Under the pieces are notes generated by a model, which saw only the letters and a list, made by a program, of their open reading frames with translations, was not told the origin of the DNA and did not search any database. From the NCBI RefSeq assembly GCF_022814725.1, contig NZ_CP093442.1, forward strand, positions 2,170,001 through 2,234,000: a stretch of DNA of 64,000 nucleotides, given 5' to 3'. This document shows positions 26,419-35,603 of this stretch, piece after piece. The stretch comes from Bdellovibrio reynosensis. GTDB lineage: Bacteria; Bdellovibrionota; Bdellovibrionia; Bdellovibrionales; Bdellovibrionaceae. The translations under genes and the position numbers were made by a program. The stretch's first letter is position 1. Every line of letters starts with the position of its first letter.

Positions 26419-29199
26419 ATGAAAAAACAGCTAATAACATATTCGACAATTCTGGCAATGGTTACTTCGGCTTGTTCTCCGCAAAACAGTCGCGAAGGAA
26501 AAGTTGCGAAAGCTAACGCCGCAAGCTTTGAATCGAAAGACTGGATTCAATTTCAATCTTTGATTAAATCAGAAAATCCAAATATCGCCCTGGCTGAAGC
26601 CTTAACCATTCTAATGCAGGAACAAAATTCCGAGCTTGCTGTTGCCCTCCGCAAAAAAGTTGCTGAAGGTGATCTGTTAATTCCAAAAGAAGTGAACGAT
26701 GAATGGATTATAGCCAAACAAAGCATGATCACAGAAGGCGCCACAGCCATTGCTGATGGCGAACTTTTAGCTAATTCATTGAACTTAAATTTGGATGAGG
26801 TTCAGCGTAGCAACGCTTTTAATAATCAAATTAATATTAAGGTCGCAGGCATTGCGCAATCGTTGGCGATGCAACACCTGCTGCAAACATTTGACGAACA
26901 GATCAAGAAAGATGGCGGCGATATCGCTTCTGACATGATTGATCAGATCGCAAAAAAAGATCCTAAAGTTCTTGAGAAGATTAATTCAACCCAATCTGAA
27001 GAAGACTATTCGAATAAAATTCAGGACATTATTAAATATCTAAAACAAGCAGATTATGTCCTGCTAAAGTATGACTTTGCCAAAGACGATCAAACGAAGA
27101 TGGTCATTTATACAGCAGCTGCTGGAGCCATCGCTTTACATTTATCCAAACATCCCACCGTTCAGAATATGATTAAGGTGGGAAAAGACTTACAAGAGCT
27201 GCATGAAAAAGCAAAAAAAGTTATCTCTTTAGCTAAGTCTATTGAAGAGTACGGCAAACAACTTAAAAAAGATGCCGATGACATGGGTAAGTCTGCCAAA
27301 GGTGTTTTTGATCAACTTTCTAAACTGAACGTAGAAATTAATACTTCTTTAAGTGCTGACGGCAAACAGAAAGCACGCCAAGTGCTTGATGATATTTTAA
27401 ATGGTCGCGCTCCTACTGACATTCCTAAAGATCTCCCTCCGGAAGTGGAAGAACAGCTGAAAAAAACGGGCTTCTTTCAGCGCAGCCGTGAAATCGAGAC
27501 TAACGTAAACACTTTCATTAACAGCGCTAGCAGCGCCTCGAAGTCATTAGAAAACATCGTGACTGCAACATTCAACATCACCAATGCACTTGGTGTTAAA
27601 CTTGATCCGGGCGTTCAAAAAGCGATGAATACGGCTGTTAAAATCAGTCAAGGTATTCAAGTCGTAGGTGCTGTCGCTAACGCGTTTAAATCAGGTGGTT
27701 TTGTTGGCGCATTGACAGCATTCTCTGGCGGACCAGCAACCATGGCACTAGCGGCCTTCGGTGGCGGCCTTGGCGGTGGTGGGCCCGATCCTGCGATCAT
27801 GGCGGAACTTGCAGCTATTAAGCAAAGCCTTGAAGAAATCAAAGCCATGCAACGAGAAATTTTGGAAAATCAAAAAAGAACGATGGTCATGATTAAAGAC
27901 TTGGCACTCATGATTGAGCAATACCATCGCGAAGAAATGATGGCCTTAGTGGATATTCGTGAAGAAGTCTTAAATGTAAGAGACGGTATTTCTGAAATTA
28001 ATGAAGAAGCTTTCCGTTCTTGCCAGGCGATGACTTCATTTGCTCTTAAAAAGTCGCCGCAGTTTACATTGTTAAATAAAAAGAAGTACGAACAGTTCAA
28101 TGCTTCGAACATGGATTTAATTAAGTCTACTATTCGTGAGGTGAATACAAGTCCTCGTGCTCTTACAGCATTTATTAAAAACGGTTCAAGTGAACATTTT
28201 AGAACCTGCCAGCGTGAAATCAGTATGGTTTTCATGACGACAGAAAATGGAAAGTTCAACCGTGCTCTATGGAGCGATAGGGCAACCAAGGGCAGTTCTA
28301 GAAACGGCGGAACCATCGCCACCAATTACTATATGCCAGCCTTAGAATATTTATCTTCCATTGTTGAAGAAAAAGAAGGGCGCTGGCAGGAACTAGCATT
28401 GCATCTTCCGGTACTAGACATGAAGACACTTTCTGGCAAAAAGGCTTTCTATCTTAATCAATCCGGCGATGAAAGTAATCTTGAAGAGCTAAACCAATTA
28501 ACTGCGACCCATAAACTTGAACACTATGTGACAGGTTTATTGATTCTATATCCCTTCCTTACTATCGATATGGAAGATTGGACTTCGGGTCTTGATAAAG
28601 TGTATGTGTCGGCAGTCTCTGATGAAACCCATGAAAGGGCTCGCCAATGGCTAAGTAATGCGTTTGAGCGCGTGCGTATGGCAATTGCTCAGGAAGCTTT
28701 ATTGGCAGGTGAACCGTTGTTGCCGAATCTTTATGAAAATTGGCAAAACATCACTGCAGAAAAAGGCGAATGTGATGTAGAGCAAAAGCCGAAATTCTGT
28801 TTTGTGAAAATGAACAACTTAATGATGGATAACTTGATTAGCTATGTTCTATTTAAGCGTTTAGAAACTCCGCTTGCTAAAGGGCAAGAGGCGCGTAAAT
28901 CAGAGCTTAAAGCGATTTATGACGATCAAAAACGCTTGGCACAAGTATTAGGCGTTGCTGCTGAAAAGGTAACCAAAGATCAAAACGGACGTTATATTTT
29001 AAGCTTCGGCGAAAGAACTAAAGTACTACTGCCTGATTTTGAAACAGTGGCATCAGGAAAAATTCAGTATACAGAGGCGATGGCGCGAATGGTGCGTTTA
29101 GAGCATAAAGTTGCTGATGAACTTCTGAAAATTTCACCGAACAGTTACCAAAAAAGTCTGCAAGACAAACTTGCGATCAGTTTATTCCTTAAAAATTAA
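26419..29199 (+). CDS. Large helical lipoprotein with Gly-rich hydrophobic segment
   Basis: A 926-residue predicted lipoprotein (Cys at about residue 19 after VTSA). The N-terminal ~400 residues are almost entirely helical. Residues ~415-460 form a hydrophobic Ala/Gly-rich hairpin-like segment (GGFVGALTAFSGGPATMALAAFGGGLGGGG) followed at once by a long coiled coil (MAELAAIKQSLEEIKAMQREI and onward to ~530). The C-terminal ~390 residues are alpha-helical with few Cys. A helical bundle, a buried hydrophobic hairpin and a coiled coil are the general layout of alpha-pore-forming proteins, but no family is recognised. AGGAG precedes the ATG; it is the second gene of an operon. Confidence 0.85.
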   Translation: MKKQLITYSTILAMVTSACSPQNSREGKVAKANAASFESKDWIQFQSLIKSENPNIALAEALTILMQEQNSELAVALRKKVAEGDLLIPKEVNDEWIIAKQSMITEGATAIADGELLANSLNLNLDEVQRSNAFNNQINIKVAGIAQSLAMQHLLQTFDEQIKKDGGDIASDMIDQIAKKDPKVLEKINSTQSEEDYSNKIQDIIKYLKQADYVLLKYDFAKDDQTKMVIYTAAAGAIALHLSKHPTVQNMIKVGKDLQELHEKAKKVISLAKSIEEYGKQLKKDADDMGKSAKGVFDQLSKLNVEINTSLSADGKQKARQVLDDILNGRAPTDIPKDLPPEVEEQLKKTGFFQRSREIETNVNTFINSASSASKSLENIVTATFNITNALGVKLDPGVQKAMNTAVKISQGIQVVGAVANAFKSGGFVGALTAFSGGPATMALAAFGGGLGGGGPDPAIMAELAAIKQSLEEIKAMQREILENQKRTMVMIKDLALMIEQYHREEMMALVDIREEVLNVRDGISEINEEAFRSCQAMTSFALKKSPQFTLLNKKKYEQFNASNMDLIKSTIREVNTSPRALTAFIKNGSSEHFRTCQREISMVFMTTENGKFNRALWSDRATKGSSRNGGTIATNYYMPALEYLSSIVEEKEGRWQELALHLPVLDMKTLSGKKAFYLNQSGDESNLEELNQLTATHKLEHYVTGLLILYPFLTIDMEDWTSGLDKVYVSAVSDETHERARQWLSNAFERVRMAIAQEALLAGEPLLPNLYENWQNITAEKGECDVEQKPKFCFVKMNNLMMDNLISYVLFKRLETPLAKGQEARKSELKAIYDDQKRLAQVLGVAAEKVTKDQNGRYILSFGERTKVLLPDFETVASGKIQYTEAMARMVRLEHKVADELLKISPNSYQKSLQDKLAISLFLKN

Positions 29200-29206
29200 C
29201 AAAATT

Positions 29207-29238
29207 AAAAAGGCCAAGTTAAAACTTGGCCTTTTTTT
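29207..29238. terminator. Bidirectional terminator
   Basis: AAGGCCAAGTT / AACTTGGCCTT with flanking A- and T-tracts between the convergent lipoprotein and acyltransferase genes. The T-tract contains the stop codon of the acyltransferase gene on the other strand. Confidence 0.9.
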
Positions 29239-30112
29239 ATTGGTTTTCATCCATTTTATATTTTCGCCATAAACTGCGATTCAAATCATCTCTTTGCAAG
29301 ATGGTTAAGAAATCGATGCAGTTAAATTCTTGGTCCCAAGCTGGTTCCCCGCTGATGGAAGCACCCGCTTTCAAATAAGCGCGACATAAAGGCGGGACAA
29401 GACTTTCCGCTTCCGCTCTCTGAGTCTCCGTGAGAGGGTCGCGTATTTCGTCCATAAACTGATGTAATAAAGGCATTGTAAATAAAAGTGTTGGCCTTGT
29501 TCTGAACTCTTGCAGAATACGACCTTCTTCTTCAAAGTAACGTGTTAACAGTGCGGCCTTGCGCGGATCTGCTGTCATGACCGTCGCACAACCGAAAACA
29601 AGTTTCGCATCTGAAGCTGCCATATATTCAGCAATTCCACGCCATAGTAAAGAAATCAGAATACCACGGCGGAAATCCTTATGAATACAAGCTCTGCCAA
29701 GTTCTAATTTGACCCCTGGTTGAGCGAAAAGTTTACCGATCATAAACTCTTTTCCAGAATAAAACTTTTCTGTGAATAAAGAACAGTTCAAACGATAAGT
29801 ACCGACGATGCGGTTACTGCGCTTTTCTTTGATGACTAAGTGGTCGCAGGCAAAATCGAACTCGTCGACATCAATACCTTCTGGATTTGTTTTTCCCATC
29901 ATCTCGCGATGAAAAACTTCGTACCTTAAGGCTAAAGCTTCTTTTAGTTCTTCGCTGTCAGAAACAGTTTTTAGTTCAAAGGGGCCGACCTCAAGCTTTA
30001 TATCAATCTTCGCTTTAAACTTATGGATGCGGTTAAGACGAAGTTGATAGAAAGACTGAAGGTTCATTGAAACTCGTTCAAGACTTACAGCGGCTGCTAA
30101 GGAGCTAATCAT
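29237..30112 (-). CDS. OlsB-like GNAT acyltransferase
   Basis: A 291-residue protein of the GNAT/hemolysin-like acyltransferase group, which includes OlsB (acyl-ACP to ornithine, first step of ornithine-lipid synthesis). Seen: LRYEVFHREMM, DEFDFACDHLVI, VGTYRL, the GNAT core KLELGRACIHKDFRRGILI, and the C-terminal RAYLKAGASISGEPAWDQEFNCIDFLTIL that marks this subfamily. It is monocistronic. A PlsC-type acyltransferase that could play OlsA is at 19830-20666, but the two are not linked. Exact substrate is not certain. Confidence 0.82.
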   Translation of the reverse strand: MISSLAAAVSLERVSMNLQSFYQLRLNRIHKFKAKIDIKLEVGPFELKTVSDSEELKEALALRYEVFHREMMGKTNPEGIDVDEFDFACDHLVIKEKRSNRIVGTYRLNCSLFTEKFYSGKEFMIGKLFAQPGVKLELGRACIHKDFRRGILISLLWRGIAEYMAASDAKLVFGCATVMTADPRKAALLTRYFEEEGRILQEFRTRPTLLFTMPLLHQFMDEIRDPLTETQRAEAESLVPPLCRAYLKAGASISGEPAWDQEFNCIDFLTILQRDDLNRSLWRKYKMDENQ

Positions 30113-30214
30113 AAGCGGTCCCCCCTTGATAGTTAAGATTCTATCGGGAACCCCGTGTTAAGGTTGTTAGAAGCTTCTTAAGATATTGTTTTGCCGTCTT
30201 AACAAAAAACGAAC

Positions 30215-31228
30215 TTAAACGATTAAAGAGGCCGCTTTATTCAAGCGATCAAATAAAGATTCCCAGCGTTCGCCCACTTGCTGGGAGGTGCGGTAAAATA
30301 AGATGCAGTCTTTTCCTTGCAAGGCAACTTCGCGAAGTTTTCCATAAAACTCGCGGGTCGCTAATAAAGGATCGTTTGAAAGCTTGAGAACAGAATGGCT
30401 ATGAATGCCCCCGGCAGGTTTGATAATTTTGATACTTTCAATTTCATCTGGAAGCTCGCCAAGCTTTTCATTTACTTCTTTAAGAATGCTTTCAGCAGAA
30501 CGGTGTTCTTCTGTACAAACGATCAATGGGACCGGTGGCATATAATGATGTTTCATATGGCCTGGAGATTCGCGTTTATCTATCTTTTCGATAAATTCAA
30601 ACGTGAAACCCTTATCTGAAAGGACTCTTTCGATATCAGACTTAAGAACGAAGCCGCGTCTTAGGATTGATAGCTCGACCTTTTCTGGGCGGTGACGAAC
30701 CAACAACACAGTTGATTCAATACCAATATCACAGTCCCCACCATCAACCACAAACACATCTTCTTTTTTAAATTCGGTGCGCACGTGGGAAGCTGAAGTT
30801 GGCGAGGTTCTTCCGAACTTGTTAGCACTTGGTGCTGCTAGTGGAACCCCAACTTGCTGAAGGATTTCTAATGCCAACGGATGATTGGGCATCCTGATTC
30901 CCACATTGTCTAATCCTGAGGTGATCATCAAATTTATTGAGGGATCTCTTGGTAAGATCAAAGTCAATGGGCCTGGCCAGAATGTTTCTGCTAAAGCTTG
31001 GGACGCCGGTCCCCAGTACGCAGTGACTTTCTTAGCTTGTTCAATAGAAGCCACATGGACAATCAATGGATCAAAGAACGGGCGTTCTTTAGTGATAAAA
31101 ATCTTTTCAATGGCTGCGGGTATATCGATACGAGCCGCCAGGCCATAAACTGTTTCTGTAGGGAAGCCAATGACTCCCCCTTCATCCAGAATGTTTTTGG
31201 CTTTTGTTAAGGCCTCGTTCACCGTCAT
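30215..31228 (-). CDS. sua5: L-threonylcarbamoyladenylate synthase, Sua5 type
   Basis: A 337-residue enzyme forming threonylcarbamoyl-AMP for the t6A modification of ANN-decoding tRNAs. An N-terminal YrdC domain (GGVIGFPTETVYGLAA, KERPFFDPLIVHV, GPLTLIL, GIRMPNHP, APSANKFGRTSPTSASHV) is joined by a linker to the C-terminal Sua5 domain (SPGMKHHYMPPVPL). This is the longer Sua5 form rather than the short TsaC. Its start overlaps the end of the YbbP-like permease gene, so it is the last gene of the tesA-ybbA-ybbP unit. Confidence 0.92.
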   Translation of the reverse strand: MTVNEALTKAKNILDEGGVIGFPTETVYGLAARIDIPAAIEKIFITKERPFFDPLIVHVASIEQAKKVTAYWGPASQALAETFWPGPLTLILPRDPSINLMITSGLDNVGIRMPNHPLALEILQQVGVPLAAPSANKFGRTSPTSASHVRTEFKKEDVFVVDGGDCDIGIESTVLLVRHRPEKVELSILRRGFVLKSDIERVLSDKGFTFEFIEKIDKRESPGHMKHHYMPPVPLIVCTEEHRSAESILKEVNEKLGELPDEIESIKIIKPAGGIHSHSVLKLSNDPLLATREFYGKLREVALQGKDCILFYRTSQQVGERWESLFDRLNKAASLIV

Positions 31229-33771
31229 TATTTTTCCTCGCGCAGAACACCCAATGCACTTTCTTTTACAATATCCAGGCTTGCAAGGAAAGAAATCAAT
31301 AAACTAAATGCAGTGATGATAAGAACTGATACCAGTGGTTGAGCCCAAGAAAGCTTAAAGTCACTTTCAAAAATAAAGGTATTCAGCGAAAAACTCACAA
31401 TAATGCTAAGTAACGACCCGGTTAAAGCAGCTAAAAAAGCTAAGAAAGCGAATTCAGCAAGAATGAAGCTTGCGACTTCACTCCAAGATGCACCCAGGAT
31501 TTTTAGCATGTTCAGTTCCCAACGACGCAACTTAATCTGACTGCGCACGATCGAAAACAGCACGATATAGCCAGTCACCAAAGCTAACGCTGCCATTAAT
31601 TCAAGGGACCAACTCATTTTTTCTGCAGTTTTTAGAACTTCATCCACAGTTCGAACTACATCGACAACAGATATGTTTGAAAACTGTGATGCGATTTCGT
31701 TCTGTAACTGGGTTCTTTTAGCATCCGGTAAGGATGGAATAGCTGTGATAAATGTTTTCGGCGCTTCGTCCAAGACGCCCGGCTGAACCAAGATAAAGAA
31801 ATTGGGCTGAAAGCTTGTCCACTTTACTTTACGAAGGTTCACGATCTCGCCTTCAACTTCAACACCTTGCACATCAAACACAATGCGATCGCCGATCTTA
31901 AATCCCATGCGTTCAGCAAATCTGTATTCAACTGAAAGTTCGGCAGGCTTATCGGGATCGGCGTAAGGACCGCTGATCGGCCTGCCATCGGTGATTGTTT
32001 CTGAAGTCGAAAGATCCGTACGGTACGAAAGATTCACACCGCGATTGCGGAAGCGCGCTTCGCGTTCTTCTTCACGGGTTTTGAAGCCTTGAGTTTCAAT
32101 CTTTCTTTCATAGTCCATGCCGTTCACTTTTAAAATTCGCGCACGAATCAAAGGCGAAACTGCTAAAGGTTGAACCTGGTTTTTCGCAAGGGTTTGCTGG
32201 ACCCCATCCATCTGCTCGCTTTGAATATCAAACATAAATAGCGATGGAATTTTACTTCTGCCTTCGGTTTGGAATTCCGCCTGCAGGGAATTTTTTAATT
32301 GCGGAAGGATATTGATTAATAGCGCTCCCAAGCCTAAGGCAACAAAAATGGCAAGACTTGCCCCGGCTCTGCGGGAAAGACTTAAGAAGCTAAATTTAAA
32401 AAACCAGCGGTTAAACCCTTTTATCAATCCAGCCAACTTCACGGTTAAATATCCAATCGCCAGAAGACTTAAGATCACAGCGATCATTGATGCTGTGAAG
32501 ATGCTTCCTGTCTTAATGGAATTAGCCTGATTGATAGCTAAGAAGTAAAATAGAAGTAATGAGGGAAGGAATGGCCAAATACGTTTTGGTCCCTCACCCA
32601 CTGAAAACTTTTCTTCGCTAAATAGTTTTGCCGCTTTTAAGTCGAATATCTTAACCAGGAACGGAAGACTAACCACGAAGCTGCCGAACACTGCGGTGAT
32701 GATACAAATTAATAAAGCTTCTGCGCTGATCTGTGGTTGCAAATCAAATGGTGTGAAAGAATTTAGAAGTTTGCTTAAAAACGGCAGTAACAAATAGCTA
32801 AACACCACTGTAGGAATTGTGGCTAACAAACCTAAAAGCGATGCTTGAATAATATAGACACTTACTGCCTGCACACTTTGCAGGCCTAACGTACGAAGGA
32901 TCGCAATTTCTTTCATCCGGGTTGATAAGAACAATCTATATAGGTAAGCAGCCCCCAAAGCCGACATGAATAACGCAATGATAGCCACTAAACCTAAATA
33001 GTCAGATAGATAACCTAGCTGGCGGCCCGAGTCCTCTCCTGCTGAAGATGGGGTATCAATATTGATCGCAGGATCAGGCAACACCTTATAAAGGTCTTCG
33101 CGAACTACATCTGATTGGCCTTGTTCTGGAAGTTTGAATAAGTGAGCCGCCGTAAAGGTACTGCCAAATTGAATTAGACCTGACTGGGGCAATAGCTCGC
33201 GGTTCACAAATACTCGCGGAGCCAGGGTCAAAGCACGGAAAGTTTGCGTGGCATCCTTTTTTACCAGATCCGCAACTTTTAAATTCAGGTTTCCAATTTT
33301 AATTTCATCGCCTACATCGATTCCAACTTGGGATTTTAATTCTGGATAAATCCATGCTGTTTCAGAAGTCAGAATTTCTTTTTCAGATTGTGCATGAATG
33401 GTTTTTCCGGATTGCAGCTCCATTTCGCCATAAAAGGGATAACCCTTATCAATGGCCTTCACTAAAACAAGTCGCGACCCTTTGCTAGAATTCATCATCG
33501 CAAAGAATTCATAGACCTTAGAATCTTGAGTTCCAGCAGGAACGGCCGCCTTCATCTTAGCCACTTCATCTTCATTCAGCTCACGTCGCGCCGACACGGC
33601 TAAATCCGCTGATAAGATGGCCTGGGCATTTGCTTTAATCTGATTTTCTAAAGCCTGATTAAAAGCCTCTAAAGTAACAAAGCCAGTTAAACCCAAGCTT
33701 AAGTTAAATATAAAAAATAAACCAAAACTCCAGCTGCGGCGAAGTTCACGTAAGGCCAGTCGCAATAGCAT
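31228..33771 (-). CDS. ybbP: ABC transporter permease, FtsX/YbbP family
   Basis: An 847-residue inner-membrane protein with about ten transmembrane helices in the YbbP layout: one N-terminal helix (residues ~16-36), a large periplasmic domain, a cluster near residues 245-390 with the FtsX core MKEIAILRTLGLQ, and a C-terminal cluster with RRWELNMLKILGASWSEV. It forms a type VII (mechanotransmission-type) exporter with the adjacent ATPase. The last gene in the unit, sua5, overlaps its stop. In E. coli ybbP, ybbA and tesA are also neighbours. Confidence 0.88.
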   Translation of the reverse strand: MLLRLALRELRRSWSFGLFFIFNLSLGLTGFVTLEAFNQALENQIKANAQAILSADLAVSARRELNEDEVAKMKAAVPAGTQDSKVYEFFAMMNSSKGSRLVLVKAIDKGYPFYGEMELQSGKTIHAQSEKEILTSETAWIYPELKSQVGIDVGDEIKIGNLNLKVADLVKKDATQTFRALTLAPRVFVNRELLPQSGLIQFGSTFTAAHLFKLPEQGQSDVVREDLYKVLPDPAINIDTPSSAGEDSGRQLGYLSDYLGLVAIIALFMSALGAAYLYRLFLSTRMKEIAILRTLGLQSVQAVSVYIIQASLLGLLATIPTVVFSYLLLPFLSKLLNSFTPFDLQPQISAEALLICIITAVFGSFVVSLPFLVKIFDLKAAKLFSEEKFSVGEGPKRIWPFLPSLLLFYFLAINQANSIKTGSIFTASMIAVILSLLAIGYLTVKLAGLIKGFNRWFFKFSFLSLSRRAGASLAIFVALGLGALLINILPQLKNSLQAEFQTEGRSKIPSLFMFDIQSEQMDGVQQTLAKNQVQPLAVSPLIRARILKVNGMDYERKIETQGFKTREEEREARFRNRGVNLSYRTDLSTSETITDGRPISGPYADPDKPAELSVEYRFAERMGFKIGDRIVFDVQGVEVEGEIVNLRKVKWTSFQPNFFILVQPGVLDEAPKTFITAIPSLPDAKRTQLQNEIASQFSNISVVDVVRTVDEVLKTAEKMSWSLELMAALALVTGYIVLFSIVRSQIKLRRWELNMLKILGASWSEVASFILAEFAFLAFLAALTGSLLSIIVSFSLNTFIFESDFKLSWAQPLVSVLIITAFSLLISFLASLDIVKESALGVLREEK

Positions 33772-34436
33772 TAGATTTCCCTCAACTGACCTTCTTCAAG
33801 GCGTAAGTTTCGTTGGCAACGTTGCGCTAAAGCTTCACTATGGGTCACAAGAATGGTGGTGATTTCATGTTTGCGCACGATCTCGAAAAACACATCCATC
33901 ACTTTATCACCGGTGTGTGTATCTAAGTTCCCACTTGGTTCATCGGCTAAAAGAATTTTAGGTTTTACCACTAAAGCTCTAGCAATAGCGACACGCTGAC
34001 ATTCCCCGCCGCTTAATTGGCTTGGAAAATGATCCAAGCGATGTCCTAAGCCTAATTCTTTTAATGCGGCTTCAGCTTTTTCCCGTGTGTCATCCATCTT
34101 TAGAATTTCTAAAGACAGCATGACGTTTTCAAGCGCGGTTAAATGCGCAATCAGATGGTACTGTTGAAAAACGATGGCGATGTTTTGCGCTCTGAAGCTT
34201 GTGATTTCTTTTTCACTTAAGCCCACAAGATTTACGTTATCCACAAGAATTTCCCCAGAGTCAGCACGCTCTAATCCCGCTAAAAGCGATAGCAGCGTGG
34301 ATTTCCCGCTGCCTGACTGACCGACGATCGCGACAATTTGTCCTGGTTCAATATTGGTTTGCAGTCCCTTTAGAACTTCAATTTGCGAATCACCTTGCTG
34401 AAAACTTTTACGAACATTTTTTAGGATTAAACTCAT
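33771..34436 (-). CDS. ybbA: ABC transporter ATP-binding protein, YbbA/LolD type
   Basis: A 221-residue ATPase with Walker A GQSGSGKSTLL, Q-loop VFQQYHLI, signature LSGGECQRVAIARAL, Walker B ILLADEPSGNLD and H-loop VTHSEAL. It belongs to the MacB/LolD group that pairs with FtsX-family permeases. It overlaps both neighbours, with its stop at the start of the permease gene and its start at the end of tesA, which supports a single complex. Confidence 0.93.
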   Translation of the reverse strand: MSLILKNVRKSFQQGDSQIEVLKGLQTNIEPGQIVAIVGQSGSGKSTLLSLLAGLERADSGEILVDNVNLVGLSEKEITSFRAQNIAIVFQQYHLIAHLTALENVMLSLEILKMDDTREKAEAALKELGLGHRLDHFPSQLSGGECQRVAIARALVVKPKILLADEPSGNLDTHTGDKVMDVFFEIVRKHEITTILVTHSEALAQRCQRNLRLEEGQLREI

Positions 34437-35032
34437 AGGGCACTCTTCAAGGTTGAAAAAATAGTTTCAGCGATGATCTTATGGCCTTCTTCATTGGGAT
34501 GAATGCCATCAGCCAAATTGTATTTTGGATTGCCACCGACTTTTTCTAAAATGAATGGAATGAAAACAAGCTTGTACTTGGACGCCAAAGATTCATACAT
34601 CTTTTTGAATTGATCAGTATAAGCTTTTCCATAATTCGGTGGCATATACAGACCGCAAAGAATCACACGAACCTTTTCTTTTTGTGCGTATTCAATCGCC
34701 GCTGCCAGATTTTTCTGACTGTCTTCGATCTTTAAACCGCGCAGTCCGTCGTTGGCACCTAACGCTAAAAGCACGACATCAGGTTTCGATTTAAACAGCC
34801 ACTTCATTCGCGTAACGCCAGATGCAGTGGTTGAACCGCTAACGCCAGAGTTCACGACTTTCCATTCTTTTTTGCCGATTTCATGAAGCTTTTTTTCTAA
34901 AAGTGATGGGTAGGCAGCATCCTTGGCGACACCGTAGCCCTCCGTAATGGAATCACCCAACACGATCAATTTTTTTTCAGCGAATGCTAATGAGGAGAAA
35001 GTAAGAAGTATGAAAAATAAAAAAGGTCTCAT
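34433..35032 (-). CDS. tesA: SGNH-fold esterase/thioesterase, TesA-like
   Basis: A 199-residue periplasmic hydrolase. After a signal peptide (residues 1-18) come the SGNH blocks: LGDSITEGYG (Ser28), VNSGVSGSTT, LALGANDGLRG, and DGIHPNEEGH (Asp-His). It matches TesA/arylesterase. It heads the ybbA-ybbP-sua5 unit and overlaps ybbA by four bases. Its ATG lies inside the 3' arm of the terminator hairpin of the upstream RRM gene, and no ribosome binding site is visible, so translation may be limited or structure-controlled. I found no better start downstream. Confidence 0.9.
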   Translation of the reverse strand: MRPFLFFILLTFSSLAFAEKKLIVLGDSITEGYGVAKDAAYPSLLEKKLHEIGKKEWKVVNSGVSGSTTASGVTRMKWLFKSKPDVVLLALGANDGLRGLKIEDSQKNLAAAIEYAQKEKVRVILCGLYMPPNYGKAYTDQFKKMYESLASKYKLVFIPFILEKVGGNPKYNLADGIHPNEEGHKIIAETIFSTLKSAL

Positions 35033-35053
35033 AGGGTTACTATGAGACCTTTT
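35019..35053 (-). terminator. RRM-gene terminator overlapping the tesA start
   Basis: On the minus strand a perfect 13-base-pair stem, AAAAGGTCTCATA / TATGAGACCTTTT with a seven-base loop, is followed by more Ts. The 3' arm holds the tesA ATG and its next codons. It would end most transcripts from the RRM gene and would hide the tesA start in any read-through RNA. Confidence 0.85.
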
Positions 35054-35113
35054 GTTGTTTTCTAAAACAAGTCTGAACTCGTCACAAAAATCTGCGGAGT
35101 CCGAACAATGTAA

Positions 35114-35470
35114 TTAGCGCGGGCCGCGAGGACCACGATCGCCGCCGAAACCACCGCGACGAGGACCACCGCCATTGCGATCGCCACCGAAACCACCACG
35201 ACGTGGGCCACCTTCACGAGGAGCCTGTGGGCGAGCTTCAGATACATTGATTGGACGACCGTTCAATTCAACGCCGTTAGCTCTTTCGATAGCTTGATCA
35301 GCCGCAGAATCATCAGCCATTTCTACAAAGCCGAAGCCTTTAGAACGACCTGTTTCTCTGTCCATGATTACTTTCGCAGAGTCTACCGCTCCGAATTGAG
35401 CGAAGTGTTGATGAAGAGCTTCATCGTCTACTGAATAAGGCAAGTTGCCTACGTATAATTTCTTTGCCAC
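35114..35470 (-). CDS. RRM-domain RNA-binding protein
   Basis: A 118-residue protein with one RNA recognition motif: RNP2 KLYVGNLPYSV and RNP1 KGFGFVEM, followed by an Arg/Gly-rich tail with FGGDR repeats. Such small glycine-rich RRM proteins are often cold-induced RNA chaperones. I place the start at the GTG (35468-35470), five bases after a GGAGG (35476-35480); an upstream ATG at 35524 would put this strong site inside the gene and adds no conserved sequence. A terminator hairpin follows 60 bases downstream. Confidence 0.9.
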   Translation of the reverse strand: MAKKLYVGNLPYSVDDEALHQHFAQFGAVDSAKVIMDRETGRSKGFGFVEMADDSAADQAIERANGVELNGRPINVSEARPQAPREGGPRRGGFGGDRNGGGPRRGGFGGDRGPRGPR

Positions 35471-35603
35471 AAAGACCTCCTGTGGAATTTCTTTTAAAAA
35501 CCCGAGGAAGCCTTCGAACAACATAAAATCGAGAACACTCGCACGGGAAAACTTTTTACTGAATTTAGGCTAGCAACGGCCTAAATAGTGTGCAAGCCCA
35601 TTT

